64,000 bases of DNA from Arthrobacter sp. N199823 (GCF_002929705.1 NZ_PJIN01000003.1:434001-498000), one strand, 5' to 3'. Positions 1-9,017 are shown, numbered from the stretch's first letter. Numbers and translations: made by a program. The notes: generated by a model not told the origin, from the sequence alone.

Positions 1-808
1 CTGCATTGCCGTGCTGATCGGCGCCGGCCACTACCAGGCCGACAAGCTGGACTCCTCCGGAGTCATGGTGGACCTCGGTGATTCCAGCGCTGTTCCGGGC
101 ACGGGTCCCATCCCGATCATCACAGCCGGCACCGCAGGCACCGCCGGGACAAGAGGCACCGCCGAAAGTCTTAGCGCGGACAAGGCTGCCGCTGAGAAGA
201 AAGCCGGGAAGGCGAAGATCGCCGCCGCCTGGCGCGATCCCCGCACTCTCCTGCTCGGCGCCCTGGTGCTGGGCCTTGGTCTGGCCGAGGGCGCTGCGGG
301 CGACTGGGTCGCATTGGCCATGGTTGACGGCTACGGCTCAACCGCCGCGATCGGCGCAGTGGGTTATGGCATCTTTGTCTCCGCCATGACCATTGGTCGC
401 TTTGCTGGAACCGTGGTGCTGGACAAGTTTGGCCGCGTCAGCGTCTTGCGCGTTGGTGCCGCACTGGCCGTCATTGGCTTGGGTCTGTTTGTTTTTGCCC
501 CAACTGCAGAGATCGCCTTGGCCGCACTGGTGTTCTGGGGACTTGGCTCCGCGCTGGGTTTCCCTGTGGCGATGTCTGCTGCCTCTGACGATCCCGAGCA
601 CGCCGCCGCTCGCGTCTCCGTGGTCTCCACTCTCGGCTATGGAGCTTTTCTCGGCGGACCGCCGTTGTTGGGGCTGCTGGCAGAGCATGTCGGGGTGCTG
701 CATTCGTTGTTGGCGGTGCTGGGCATGTTGGTCATTGCCTTCTTCCTGACACCTGTGGTGCGCAAGCCGGCGTATCTGGACGTGAACCAGCCAGCTCTCA
801 AGCGATAG
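1..808 (+). CDS. MFS transporter, C-terminal part (truncated by window edge)
   Basis: The reading frame is open from the first base, so the gene begins upstream. About 268 residues are visible. They contain an Ala/Gly/Thr-rich cytoplasmic-loop-like stretch (about residues 30-65) and then several hydrophobic helices rich in Gly and Ala. A conserved-looking 'GRFAGTVVLDKFGR' loop resembles the motif A-type loop of major facilitator superfamily carriers. This fits the second half of an inner-membrane secondary transporter; the substrate cannot be told. It ends 9 bp before the murB GTG codon, so the two may be co-transcribed. The family call rests on topology and the loop motif only. Confidence 0.7.
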   Translation, partial: CIAVLIGAGHYQADKLDSSGVMVDLGDSSAVPGTGPIPIITAGTAGTAGTRGTAESLSADKAAAEKKAGKAKIAAAWRDPRTLLLGALVLGLGLAEGAAGDWVALAMVDGYGSTAAIGAVGYGIFVSAMTIGRFAGTVVLDKFGRVSVLRVGAALAVIGLGLFVFAPTAEIALAALVFWGLGSALGFPVAMSAASDDPEHAAARVSVVSTLGYGAFLGGPPLLGLLAEHVGVLHSLLAVLGMLVIAFFLTPVVRKPAYLDVNQPALKR

Positions 809-817
809 TCTGGACTG

Positions 818-1924
818 GTGAATGAGCAAAAGCTTCTGAGTTCCCTGACCACCCTTAATGTGGGAGGTCCAGCTCGCAATTATGTTGAGGCCACCACGGA
901 GGCGGAGATCATTGCCGCCGTGCGGACTGCGGATGAGTCGGGCGACCCCCTGCTGATCATTGGTGGCGGTTCCAATCTGCTCGTCTCAGATGACGGCTTC
1001 GCTGGCACGGTCCTGAAGATTTCCAGCCAGGGTTACGCTGCGGACTCAGAAGATTCCTGCGGTGGCGCCTCCGTGGTTGTCCAGGCCGGCCACAACTGGG
1101 ACGATTTTGTTCACCAAACCGTGCTGCACGCCTGGAGCGGTCTGGAAGCGCTGTCCGGAATTCCCGGCAGTGCAGGGGCAACTCCGGTGCAAAATGTGGG
1201 CGCCTACGGCTGCGAGGTTGCACAGACCATTGCCGCTGTGCGCACATGGGACAGGGAGAAAAACGCTGTCCACACGTTCACCAACCATGAGCTCAACTTC
1301 GGCTACCGTGATTCATTGTTGAAGGCTGCCACCGTCAATGGGTCCCCGCGCTATGTGGTCCTCACTGTGGAATTCCAGCTGCTCCTTGGCCGGATGAGTG
1401 CTCCCGTGAAGTACGCGGAGCTGGCACGCCGCCTCGAGGTAGAGGTCGGCAAGCGCGCCAATTCGCTGGAGCTACGCCGCACCGTGCTGGCCCTGCGCGC
1501 ATCCAAGGGCATGGTCCTTGACCCGGCCGACCGCGATACCTACTCCACCGGTTCTTTCTTCACCAACCCCATCGTCTCCGCCGAGATTGCCGCCACCCTG
1601 CCCGCTGACGCACCGCGCTGGCCCGTAGGCGAACTGGTCAAACTCAGCGCCGCCTGGCTCATTGAGCATGCAGGGTTCTCCAAGGGCTTCGGCTTGGCCG
1701 GCGAGCTGTCCGCAGCGGTTGCGGGTGGCGCATCTGTGAAGCACGACGCCGGGGCCCCGCCGCGTGCTTCTCTCTCCACAAAGCACACCCTCGCCATTAC
1801 CAACCGTGGCGGGGCCAGCGCCCAGGACATCCTGGCGGTTGCCCGCGAGGTGCGGGACGGCGTCGTGCGTGAATTCGGCATTACGCTAGTCCCCGAACCC
1901 GTTCTTGTAGGCTGCACGCTGTAG
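818..1924 (+). CDS. murB: UDP-N-acetylenolpyruvoylglucosamine reductase
   Basis: MurB is the cytosolic flavoenzyme that reduces UDP-GlcNAc-enolpyruvate to UDP-MurNAc with NADPH, the second committed step of peptidoglycan precursor synthesis. The 368 residues show the FAD-binding segment IIGGGSNLLVSDDGF (about 47-61) and the GIPGSAGATPVQNVGAYG segment (about 114-131). The type I MurB active-site loop STGSFFTNP carries the proton-donating Ser (about 246), and a C-terminal PEP carries the catalytic Glu (about 360). It starts with GTG 9 bp after the upstream transporter gene. A strong hairpin terminator follows about 80 bp downstream. Confidence 0.97.
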   Translation: MNEQKLLSSLTTLNVGGPARNYVEATTEAEIIAAVRTADESGDPLLIIGGGSNLLVSDDGFAGTVLKISSQGYAADSEDSCGGASVVVQAGHNWDDFVHQTVLHAWSGLEALSGIPGSAGATPVQNVGAYGCEVAQTIAAVRTWDREKNAVHTFTNHELNFGYRDSLLKAATVNGSPRYVVLTVEFQLLLGRMSAPVKYAELARRLEVEVGKRANSLELRRTVLALRASKGMVLDPADRDTYSTGSFFTNPIVSAEIAATLPADAPRWPVGELVKLSAAWLIEHAGFSKGFGLAGELSAAVAGGASVKHDAGAPPRASLSTKHTLAITNRGGASAQDILAVAREVRDGVVREFGITLVPEPVLVGCTL

Positions 1925-2002
1925 CCACCTGCACCCCAGCCTCGTCCCTCTGCCGGGGCCCCTCGCAGGCGTGGGCCCAACTACCCTCGCGATTTCGGGG
2001 CC

Positions 2003-2066
2003 ATGCCGCCGCTACTGGTGATTGCCGCCGCTCCAGGGTGGCATCACCAGTACCGGCGGCATTTTT
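2003..2066 (+). terminator. Rho-independent terminator after murB
   Basis: The arms at 2003-2022 and 2043-2062 are complementary over 20 bp with one mismatch and a 20-nt loop. They are followed at once by a T5 run. The orientation and the position after the murB stop codon fit intrinsic termination of the murB transcript. The rest of the 297-bp gap to the next gene holds the desaturase promoter region, in which I could not assign -35/-10 boxes with confidence. Confidence 0.85.
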
Positions 2067-2221
2067 GTCCCGGAGGCCCTGCACCCCTACCCGGGTAGGG
2101 GGTTAAGACGGCTCCCGGGTGTGATGTGTGCCGCCACGGATATTCGTAGTGTTAATGGAAAGATTCAGATTTTTCTATTACCTGGTGCTTCCTTCTAAGG
2201 CGGGCCAAGACGAGGAGCCTC

Positions 2222-3364
2222 ATGTCGTCGGCAACACTTGATAACCCGGATGTACTGGACGAAACCGTACTGGACGAAACCGCAGTGCTGACCAAGCCTG
2301 CCAGGAAGCGTCCTGCCCGCGATCGGCACGTCACTGACTTCATTGCGCTGACCGAGCAGGTCCGCGCCGCTGGCTACATGGAACGCGACATCAAGTGGTA
2401 TGTGTTGCGCATCATTCGTCAGAGCATCGGCTATCTGGCCGTCTTTGCACTGTTCCTGACGCTTGGCCAGAGCTGGTGGCAGATGGTCACCGCTGTGTTG
2501 TTCGCCTTCATGTGCACGCAGACTGCGTTCATCTCGCACGACGCCGCCCACCGTCAGGTGTTCGCCTCGGCGAAGAAGAACGCCTGGCTGGCCCGCATCT
2601 CCGGAAACTTGTTTGTCGGCCTGAGCTACGGCTGGTGGATGAACAAGCACGGCAAGCACCACCTGAACCCGAACAAGATCGGCGTGGATGGCGACATCGA
2701 TCCCGGCGCGCTCGTGTTTGACCCCGAGAATGCTGCCAAGCGAACCGGCTTTGCCAAATGGTTTGCCCGCCGCCAGGGTGCCTTCTTCTTCCCGCTCCTG
2801 ACACTTGCCGCGCTGGATCTGCACATTGCCGCCGTGAAGCGCGTGCTGGACCGCAAGCAGATTGTGCCTGAACGTAAGGCTGAGATTGCCTTGCTGGTAG
2901 TGCGTTTGGTCTTGCTCCCCGCCTTCACCATCTGGTTCCTGGGTTGGGGCATTGGCCTGGCCTTCGTGGCCGTGCAGATCATGGGCCTCGGCCTGTACAT
3001 GGGTTGTGCCTTCGCACCGAACCACAAGGGTATGCCGCTGGTTCCCAAGGACGTCAAGATTGACTTCATGCGCCGCCAGACCCTCATGAGCCGCAACATC
3101 TCCGGCGGCTGGTGGGTTGATGTTGGCATGGGTGGCTTGAACTACCAGATCGAACACCACCTTTTCCCCACCATGTCATCCAAGAACCTCAAGGCCGTTC
3201 AGCCGATGGTTCGCGAATACTGCGCCGAGCGCAACATCACTTACACGGAAACCACGCTGGGACAGTCGTACATGATCGTCATGCGTTACCTGAACAAGGT
3301 AGGCCTGGGCCAGCGCGATCCGTTCGAGTGCCCCATCACGGCCAGCATGCGCACCGCCCGCTAG
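2222..3364 (+). CDS. Membrane fatty acid desaturase (FA_desaturase family)
   Basis: This is a 380-residue integral-membrane di-iron desaturase that probably introduces a double bond into acyl chains of membrane lipids. The three histidine boxes are present: HDAAH (106-110), HGKHH (143-147) and QIEHH (309-313). Hydrophobic hairpins follow the first box and precede the third. A QxxHH third box occurs in linoleoyl-CoA/front-end type desaturases as well as in bacterial members, so regiospecificity cannot be read from sequence. The start is ATG with a GAGGAG-like Shine-Dalgarno. The gene stands alone between a terminator and an unrelated gene. Cold-adaptive membrane fluidisation is a plausible role but is inference. 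Confidence 0.92.
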   Translation: MSSATLDNPDVLDETVLDETAVLTKPARKRPARDRHVTDFIALTEQVRAAGYMERDIKWYVLRIIRQSIGYLAVFALFLTLGQSWWQMVTAVLFAFMCTQTAFISHDAAHRQVFASAKKNAWLARISGNLFVGLSYGWWMNKHGKHHLNPNKIGVDGDIDPGALVFDPENAAKRTGFAKWFARRQGAFFFPLLTLAALDLHIAAVKRVLDRKQIVPERKAEIALLVVRLVLLPAFTIWFLGWGIGLAFVAVQIMGLGLYMGCAFAPNHKGMPLVPKDVKIDFMRRQTLMSRNISGGWWVDVGMGGLNYQIEHHLFPTMSSKNLKAVQPMVREYCAERNITYTETTLGQSYMIVMRYLNKVGLGQRDPFECPITASMRTAR

Positions 3365-3451
3365 CCTCTGGCCCCACCCGACGCGGCATCACTTTCCGGC
3401 CCTTTTTTCCAAACGCCGCATCAGTTAACGGCGTGGGGTTAGATTTGGGAC

Positions 3452-4630
3452 ATGACACTTCGTGTTTCCCCGCTGACCTTGTCCAAGCTCCGGCTCGCCG
3501 CACAGCTCATCCTTCCAACGTCCACCAGTCCCGCACAGGGGCCGGTGGACGTTGTGCGTTGGCTGACAGCTCTGCAGGGCCAAGACTTGCCAGGTGCTCT
3601 GTGGTCCATCGGCCTGCGCTCGTCCGGCACCGTCCGGAGCGAAGTCGTGGCGGCGTTCAACAGTGGCGAGTTGGTGCGTTCCTGTCCGCTCCGTGGCACC
3701 CTGCACGTCACGGCGGCCGAAGACCTGGGTTGGATTCTTCGCCTCACGGCTGAGCGCATGTTAACCGCACAGGCAACTCGCCATCGCCAGCTGGAAATTA
3801 CTGCGCCTGACATCGATTTGGTGCGCGATCTAGCTCTTGATTTATTGGAAAGATCGGGTGGCCGGGCCACTCGGGAAGAACTTTTCGCCGTGTTTGAACA
3901 GGCAGGCCAGGGGACCAAGACGCAACGTGGCTATCACTTATTGTTCCTGTTGTGTCTGGAAGGAACACTGGTGCAGGGCCCGATTAATAGTGCCAGCACG
4001 GGTACCGCCCAGTTCTACGTCAACTCAAAAGAATGGATCAAGAACTCGCGCGTGCTGGATAGAGACCAATCCTTGGCAGAGCTGGCCCTGCGCTACTTCC
4101 GCAGCCACGGACCGGCAACCATCAAAGACTTCCAATGGTGGACCAAGCTGACGCTCAAGGACATCAACAGAGGGATGGCACAGCTGGGGGACCAGCTGGA
4201 AACGATCGACTGCAATGGTGTCAGCTATTACCTGGCTCCGGCGACGGCGGCGTTGCTCGGGGACGGTATGGAAACCGGGGACGGTGCAGAAAAGGCAGGC
4301 AGTGCAGAACCACTGAGACTGCCCGGGGCCAGATCAGTGATTCTGCTCCCTGGCTTCGACGAATACCTGCTGGGCTACACGGACCGTAGTGCGGCGCTGG
4401 CCCCGCACCACGCGCCGCTGACGGTGCCGGGAAACAACGGGATGTTCAAGGCGACAGTTGTGCTCGGCGGACAAGTGGCTGGCACGTGGCGCAAAGCGCA
4501 AGGGACGGCCGAGAAACAAAGGCAACTGGCCGGCGTCGTGCTTCCGGAATTTTTTGGGGAGATCCGGCCAGCACAGGCGAAGGCTCTGGAAAAACAGGCC
4601 GCACGCTATGCCGCGTACTTAAACAACTGA
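3452..4630 (+). CDS. Winged-helix DNA-binding domain protein, AlkZ/YcaQ-like (HTH_42)
   Basis: The 392 residues match the pattern of the HTH_42 superfamily, which includes AlkZ and YcaQ DNA glycosylases of Streptomyces and E. coli. The features are an N-terminal 'LTALQGQDLPGALWSIGLR' segment, 'LVRSCPLRGTLHVTAAED' and a late 'ILLPGFDEYLLGYTDRS' segment. Known members unhook interstrand crosslinks or excise alkylated bases using a QxQ-type motif. I could not place that catalytic motif with certainty, so glycosylase activity is not claimed. The protein is soluble, with no signal peptide. It is convergent with asd. Confidence 0.72.
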   Translation: MTLRVSPLTLSKLRLAAQLILPTSTSPAQGPVDVVRWLTALQGQDLPGALWSIGLRSSGTVRSEVVAAFNSGELVRSCPLRGTLHVTAAEDLGWILRLTAERMLTAQATRHRQLEITAPDIDLVRDLALDLLERSGGRATREELFAVFEQAGQGTKTQRGYHLLFLLCLEGTLVQGPINSASTGTAQFYVNSKEWIKNSRVLDRDQSLAELALRYFRSHGPATIKDFQWWTKLTLKDINRGMAQLGDQLETIDCNGVSYYLAPATAALLGDGMETGDGAEKAGSAEPLRLPGARSVILLPGFDEYLLGYTDRSAALAPHHAPLTVPGNNGMFKATVVLGGQVAGTWRKAQGTAEKQRQLAGVVLPEFFGEIRPAQAKALEKQAARYAAYLNN

Positions 4631-4666
4631 CCCGCAGAGTCCGCCAAAGCGTTCCCTGCGGGTCAG
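4627..4666. terminator. Hairpin between convergent genes (possible bidirectional terminator)
   Basis: There is a perfect 11-bp inverted repeat (4627-4637 with 4656-4666) and an 18-nt loop, overlapping the stop codon of the AlkZ-like gene and facing the end of asd. There is no clean T-run on either side, so efficiency is uncertain. Confidence 0.45.
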
Positions 4667-4678
4667 TGTGTCGTCGGG

Positions 4679-5812
4679 TTAGAGCGTGCCGACGGCAATC
4701 TTGAGCATGCGGCGCAGCGGCTCGGCGGCACCCCAGAGGAGCTGGTCGCCCACGGTGAAGGCGCTGATGTATTCCGGGCCCATTTCCATCTTGCGGATGC
4801 GGCCCACGGGGACCTCCAGCGTGCCGGAGGCGGCCACGGGGGTCAGATCCGCCATGGAAGCTTCCTTGGTGTTGGGAACCACCTTGGCCCACTCGTTATC
4901 GGACGCCAGCAGGGACTCGATCTCGGCAACGGACAGGTCTTCGCGCAGCTTGAGTGTCAGAGCCTGGGAGTGTGAACGCATGGCGCCGATGCGTACGCAC
5001 AGACCGTCCATGATCACGCGGTTGGCGTCAGTGGTGCCAAGGATCTTGTTGGTTTCAACCCCTGCCTTCCACTCTTCCTTGGACTGGCCGTTGCCCAAAT
5101 CGGCGTCGATCCAGGGGATCAAGGAGCCAGCCAGCGGCACGCCGAACTGGGATGAGTCGATGCCTTCGCGCTGGTGGGCCAGGACCTTGCGGTCAATTTC
5201 CAGAATGGCCGACGCCGGGTTGTCCAGCTCGGAGGAAACCTCGGAGTTCAGCGTGCCGAACTGGTTCAGGAGTTCGCGCATGTGGCGGGCGCCGCCGCCG
5301 GAAGCAGCCTGGTAGGTCATGGAGGTACCCCACTCGACCAGGCCGTTCTTGAACAGCCCGCCCAAGCCCATGAGCATGCAGGAGACGGTGCAGTTGCCGC
5401 CCACAAAGTCCTTGACGCCAGATGCCAGCCCGGCGTCAATGACGGCGCGGTTGATGGGGTCAAGCACAATGATGGAGTCGTTGTTCATGCGCAGCGTTGA
5501 TGCCGCGTCCATCCAGAGCCCGTCCCAGCCGCGGTTGCGCAGCTCGGTGTGCACACGGCTGGTGTAGTCCCCGCCCTGAGCGGTGACAATAATGGGAAGT
5601 TTCGCCAGAGTGTCAATATCAAAGGCGTCTTCGAGCTTGCCGGCATCGCCGCCGGTAATCGCCGGGGCATTGCCGCCGGCGTTCGAGGTGGAGAAGAAGA
5701 CGGGGTTGATATCGCCGAAGTCGCCTTCGTCCTGCATACGCTGCACCAGGACGGAACCGACCATGCCGCGCCAGCCAACCAGGCCGACGGAAGGAACACT
5801 GTTATTGGTCAT
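4679..5812 (-). CDS. asd: Aspartate-semialdehyde dehydrogenase (E. coli-type, long form)
   Basis: Asd reduces aspartyl phosphate to aspartate semialdehyde with NADPH, the branch point to lysine/diaminopimelate, threonine and methionine. The 377 residues carry the nucleotide-binding start [11 protein letters not shown] (10-20), the catalytic thiol in [16 protein letters not shown] (Cys141) and the acid-base His in [12 protein letters not shown] (His281). These blocks and the length match the E. coli enzyme (about 367 aa) rather than the shorter form (about 340-345 aa) of mycobacteria and corynebacteria. It is a single gene, convergent with the AlkZ-like gene, with no ask gene adjacent. Confidence 0.96.
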   Translation of the reverse strand: MTNNSVPSVGLVGWRGMVGSVLVQRMQDEGDFGDINPVFFSTSNAGGNAPAITGGDAGKLEDAFDIDTLAKLPIIVTAQGGDYTSRVHTELRNRGWDGLWMDAASTLRMNNDSIIVLDPINRAVIDAGLASGVKDFVGGNCTVSCMLMGLGGLFKNGLVEWGTSMTYQAASGGGARHMRELLNQFGTLNSEVSSELDNPASAILEIDRKVLAHQREGIDSSQFGVPLAGSLIPWIDADLGNGQSKEEWKAGVETNKILGTTDANRVIMDGLCVRIGAMRSHSQALTLKLREDLSVAEIESLLASDNEWAKVVPNTKEASMADLTPVAASGTLEVPVGRIRKMEMGPEYISAFTVGDQLLWGAAEPLRRMLKIAVGTL

Positions 5813-5949
5813 GCCCCAAGTTTACGGTGGAGGGGCAAACTAGCGGCAAATCCGTGTCATCTGATGAACATGTACGACGGCGTCTGGCACCTTTTGCGGT
5901 GAGTTGGGCTTGGTGCGGGGCTGGCCAGGTGGGGTGCTGGCCGGCCAAG

Positions 5950-6300
5950 TTACCAGTCCTTGCGGGGGATGCCCTTCTCCTCAAGCCACCGCTGCCGACG
6001 GCCTGCAATGATGAAGCCCCAGACGCCCGTGGCGGCGGCACCCAAGAATATCAGGCCGGCATAAATGACGCCCGGCATGGCAAAGCCGGAAAGCGTGGCC
6101 GGGTAAAGGGGGACGCAGGCGATGACGAGCATGACAACACCAAGTACGCGAATGGCGTTGGGATTCTGCAGCGGTGTTTTAGCGTGGAATGTGTAATCCG
6201 GTGGGACGCCGCCCGGCCCGAATTCGTCCTGGTACTGGCTTACATTGAAGGGGCCTGGATCGTGGTTCGGGCCGTTAGGCCCCGGTGTCGGGCGAGTCAT
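5950..6300 (-). CDS. Small membrane protein C of the WXG100 operon
   Basis: This is a 116-residue protein of unknown family. It has a Pro/Gly/Asn-rich soluble N-terminus (about 1-45), then two to three hydrophobic helices (about 50-68 and 72-100), and a short basic tail ending RRQRWLEEKGIPRKDW. It is the last gene of a five-gene minus-strand operon, 58 bp after its neighbour. Its layout and basic tail echo the two genes upstream (tails RLRKARGIA and RLRRQRGLP). This suggests divergent tandem duplicates that all place the tail on the same membrane face. A role as an immunity or accessory protein for the secreted product at 7956-8903 is only inference. Confidence 0.75.
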   Translation of the reverse strand: MTRPTPGPNGPNHDPGPFNVSQYQDEFGPGGVPPDYTFHAKTPLQNPNAIRVLGVVMLVIACVPLYPATLSGFAMPGVIYAGLIFLGAAATGVWGFIIAGRRQRWLEEKGIPRKDW

Positions 6301-6358
6301 GACTTGCTTGGCTTCCCTCTAGGTGTTGATTGGATCCTTAGTGGCAACCGCGACACCG

Positions 6359-6787
6359 CTACTGCGGCCGGATCAGCGCGATGCCACGTGCCTTGCGAAG
6401 TCTCTCCGCCTTGTGCTCGCGGGCAAAGTACACCCAGCTCCACGGTACAAACATTCCAGCCAGGAGCAGGGGAACGATGTTCTTCAAAGCTTCCTGCGGC
6501 CCTGCCTGAATCCAATGGATGATGAACATGACCCAAAGGGCGCCATTGATGACTGTCAGCAGCAGCGAGATTGTCAACAGTCCGCCTGCGCTGTTCATGG
6601 GCTTTACGGAACTTCCCACTGAATCCTTGTAAACACCGTATTCTTCAACCGTCATGCCTTGGCGAAAGGCCTCACGTTCCACTTCGGACTTATAAAAGCC
6701 TTGTCGCCGTTCGTGACCGGAGCGGTAGGTAGTGTCCCCGGGTTGTGCGGCATGGGCACCCTCAGGTTTTGGCGGTTTCTCGCTCAC
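6359..6787 (-). CDS. Small membrane protein B of the WXG100 operon
   Basis: This 142-residue protein is not recognised. It has a soluble charged N-terminus (1-62) containing 'FRQGMTVEEYGVYKDSVG', two hydrophobic segments (about 66-92 and 101-122) and a basic tail 'RLRKARGIALIRPQ'. The EEYGV stretch is shared with the upstream gene product ('LPEEYGVARNGLG'), which supports common descent. It lies 52 bp downstream of gene A and 58 bp upstream of gene C, in the same direction. No enzyme motif is visible. Confidence 0.75.
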   Translation of the reverse strand: MSEKPPKPEGAHAAQPGDTTYRSGHERRQGFYKSEVEREAFRQGMTVEEYGVYKDSVGSSVKPMNSAGGLLTISLLLTVINGALWVMFIIHWIQAGPQEALKNIVPLLLAGMFVPWSWVYFAREHKAERLRKARGIALIRPQ

Positions 6788-6839
6788 GGCAGCCTCATCT
6801 CCTATCAGATGTATGGTCTGGCCTGCTGGTCATGGAACA

Positions 6840-7244
6840 TTATTCTGCCGGTGTGGGAAGGCCCCGCTGGCGCCGCAGGCGTGTGGCCTTGGCCTCCTTG
6901 ACGAGATTCCAGGTGGAGTAGACGATGACCAGACCGAAAAAGGCAAAAACTACCCACAGTCCAGCAGGGACATCCGTATGTCCGCCCCGAACTCCCACAC
7001 TCAGGGCCCAGAAAAAGAGGCTTAGAGTGATCACTTCACCCGCCACCAAAATTGCATGTCCCCAGACCGTGCGGATTTTGGGTCCGAGTCCGTTGCGAGC
7101 CACCCCATATTCCTCCGGGAGGTAGCTGACGAGTTCGCCGTTGAAGGCGCGGCGCAGGTAGCGTTTCTGGCCGCCGGCAACTGCCTGCTCGTGCCAGGCC
7201 GTAGCCTGCTGGTCCCGCCAAGCGCGTTGTGGATCCACAGCCAT
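6840..7244 (-). CDS. Small membrane protein A of the WXG100 operon
   Basis: This 134-residue protein is of unknown family. It has a soluble N-terminus (1-58) with 'YLPEEYGVARNGLGPK', two hydrophobic helices (about 61-84 and 93-114) and a basic tail 'RLRRQRGLPTPAE'. The start codon lies 3 bp after the stop of the preceding gene (7248-7892), so translation is probably coupled to that soluble protein. The topology matches genes B and C downstream. Confidence 0.78.
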   Translation of the reverse strand: MAVDPQRAWRDQQATAWHEQAVAGGQKRYLRRAFNGELVSYLPEEYGVARNGLGPKIRTVWGHAILVAGEVITLSLFFWALSVGVRGGHTDVPAGLWVVFAFFGLVIVYSTWNLVKEAKATRLRRQRGLPTPAE

Positions 7245-7247
7245 CGG

Positions 7248-7892
7248 CTAGTCCTGCCGGATCGCGCGGATGCGCTGGAGCACGTCTGCATCTGTCAGGC
7301 CGGTGATGGGCTCAATGTCTTCGGGGCCGGGGGAGTTGTAGCCCACCGTCCAGGAGGGGCCATCGCGCTTGAGCAGGAGCTCTTGCCCTGTGGTGTCTTC
7401 CCGGCGTTTGATGGTTGCACCGCCGGAGGGGTTCTCCTCCAAGTGCTTGCGCATAATCCAGAAATTTCCCTCCGCTGGCGAGATCTCTGGCTTCTGCGCC
7501 ATAGCGAACCAGGTCAGGTAGGCGCGAGGCTGGAGAATAATGCCGTAGTTGGGGGCATCAACGCTAATGACGCTATCGCCGCCGTCGGCCGTCAGTAGAG
7601 AAATTTCCATGCGCCGCGTCGCCGTGGACAAGGCATGCGTGACGGCTGCTACGGGTCCATTGATGCTCAGTTCACCGCCCGATTCAACTGTGGCGAAACC
7701 TCGCGCCACCAAGGACGAGGCACCAGCGAACAGGACCTTGTCATCATCGAGTTCCGCCTCGATGCGAAGTGCCGCAGCACTGGCTGTCGTGGCGTCACCT
7801 CGGACCAAATTCAGCAGCGCTACAAGTTCGGCGAAACCGAAGCCGATTGCGTCGGGGAAGCCCTGCTCTGTGGACGTCGTTGCCTGAGTCAA
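7248..7892 (-). CDS. Soluble partner protein of WXG100 operon, EspG-like (tentative)
   Basis: The 214 residues have no signal peptide or membrane helix. The N-terminal half has an alternation of helices ending in a small-domain pattern ('GASSLVARGFATVESGGELSINGPVAAVTHAL', about 57-88). This recalls the 'L..rGL....G.l.v......l..la' pattern of EspG-type type VII secretion chaperones, and the second half is strand-rich. EspG proteins bind secreted PE/PPE substrates in the cytosol. The position directly after a WXG100 substrate and directly before membrane proteins agrees with a chaperone role. The similarity is weak and by eye; a cytosolic immunity protein is an alternative. Confidence 0.6.
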   Translation of the reverse strand: MTQATTSTEQGFPDAIGFGFAELVALLNLVRGDATTASAAALRIEAELDDDKVLFAGASSLVARGFATVESGGELSINGPVAAVTHALSTATRRMEISLLTADGGDSVISVDAPNYGIILQPRAYLTWFAMAQKPEISPAEGNFWIMRKHLEENPSGGATIKRREDTTGQELLLKRDGPSWTVGYNSPGPEDIEPITGLTDADVLQRIRAIRQD

Positions 7893-7955
7893 AATAGTTT
7901 CTCCTCTGTAATGGAAGTCAAACGATGAGATGCGCAGTGGTGAGGTATCGCGCAG

Positions 7956-8903
7956 TTAGAAGCCAAAGAACTTGGCAACTTTCTTTCCGGTATCTGCCAC
8001 AGCATCAACCACTTCCCCGGTACCTTCAGCAATCTTTTCCCCCACGTAATTGACGGAGTCGTGGATGATCGGCACGTTGTCATATAGGAACAGTGCCCCG
8101 CTGGCCACAGCCGCAACCGTTCCGACCGGGGGTGGCACAAAGGATAGGACCCCGAGCGCCGTCTTTGCCGCTGAGTAGCCGGCCTCCCCATACTCGCCGT
8201 TAGCCAGATGGTTGACGCTATCGATCGCATCCAAGCCAACGCCCACCACTCCGAGAGCGTGACCGCCGGCTTCCAAGAACTTGAAAGCCTTGCCGGTTTC
8301 CGCCACATTGAACGCCGAGCCCCAATTGCCGTCAAAGAGATCCGAGGACATGTTGGCGAACTGGCTGAAAGCATTGCTCTGCTGGAAGGCCTTCCACGCT
8401 GCTGGATCGAAGAAGCCTGCCCGGTTGGCCTTGCTCGCCATAGCTGCAATGTCGAAAATTCCGGCACGCATGTTGGGGATGAGCTTGGCCCACTCATAGG
8501 CGTTCCAACCGTTTCGGAACGGTGAGTCCTCGTCCGCCAGCCAATCCGGGCCAAACTTGACGATGGGATTCTCGCCGCCGCCTTCGCCTCCACCGCCTCC
8601 GCTAGAACCACCGGGCCCGCTCAGGCTCGAAGCCGAGCTGGCCTGTTCCTGCTCCTGCGCGTTCTTTTTGAGGAGATCGGCAGACTCATCGAGCATGGCG
8701 GCCGTGCGGGAAATGACACCGCGGTGTTGACCGCGCCATTGTGAGGCGAATCGCTGTGCGTCAGGACCCTGCCAGTAGCGCGGGAGCTGGTTCACGGCAC
8801 CGTCGATGATCTTCTGGGCTTGGACAAGCTTTTGCGAGTTGCCTGAGAAGTCTCGGGCCAAGGCCCGGAGTTCTTCAAGGTCGGCACCCAGCATTTCAGA
8901 CAT
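7956..8903 (-). CDS. WXG100-domain secreted protein with glycine-rich hydrophobic C-terminus
   Basis: The start is taken at the ATG at 8903, which has a CCGGAG Shine-Dalgarno; an upstream in-frame codon (8942) lacks one. The 315 residues comprise a helical-hairpin WXG100 module (1-90) with the turn motif YWQGPDAQRF (WQG 44-46), then a junction 'EQASSASSLSGPGG' and a Gly-rich linker (to 110). The payload contains two small-residue-rich hydrophobic stretches (about 212-228 and 244-275) and an amphipathic tail. WXG100 modules target proteins to type VII (ESX/Esx) secretion. Glycine-rich hydrophobic payloads occur in membrane-disrupting LXG toxins, but toxicity here is inference. It is the first gene of the operon running to 5950. 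Confidence 0.82.
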   Translation of the reverse strand: MSEMLGADLEELRALARDFSGNSQKLVQAQKIIDGAVNQLPRYWQGPDAQRFASQWRGQHRGVISRTAAMLDESADLLKKNAQEQEQASSASSLSGPGGSSGGGGGEGGGENPIVKFGPDWLADEDSPFRNGWNAYEWAKLIPNMRAGIFDIAAMASKANRAGFFDPAAWKAFQQSNAFSQFANMSSDLFDGNWGSAFNVAETGKAFKFLEAGGHALGVVGVGLDAIDSVNHLANGEYGEAGYSAAKTALGVLSFVPPPVGTVAAVASGALFLYDNVPIIHDSVNYVGEKIAEGTGEVVDAVADTGKKVAKFFGF

Positions 8904-9017
8904 AGTCGCTCCGGATTGTGAGGGATAAGGAAAGTGTTGCAAGTCTGCTTAGAGCCTAGCTACAGCACCGCCGTACCGCGATGGTGTGGACTCCCCATCG
9001 CCCTATTTGGGGAGCAA

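Noticed and set aside
8991-9014. Hairpin after folA as terminator
   Set aside because: Only a 6-bp stem with a 12-nt loop and no T-run on the minus strand; too weak to call.
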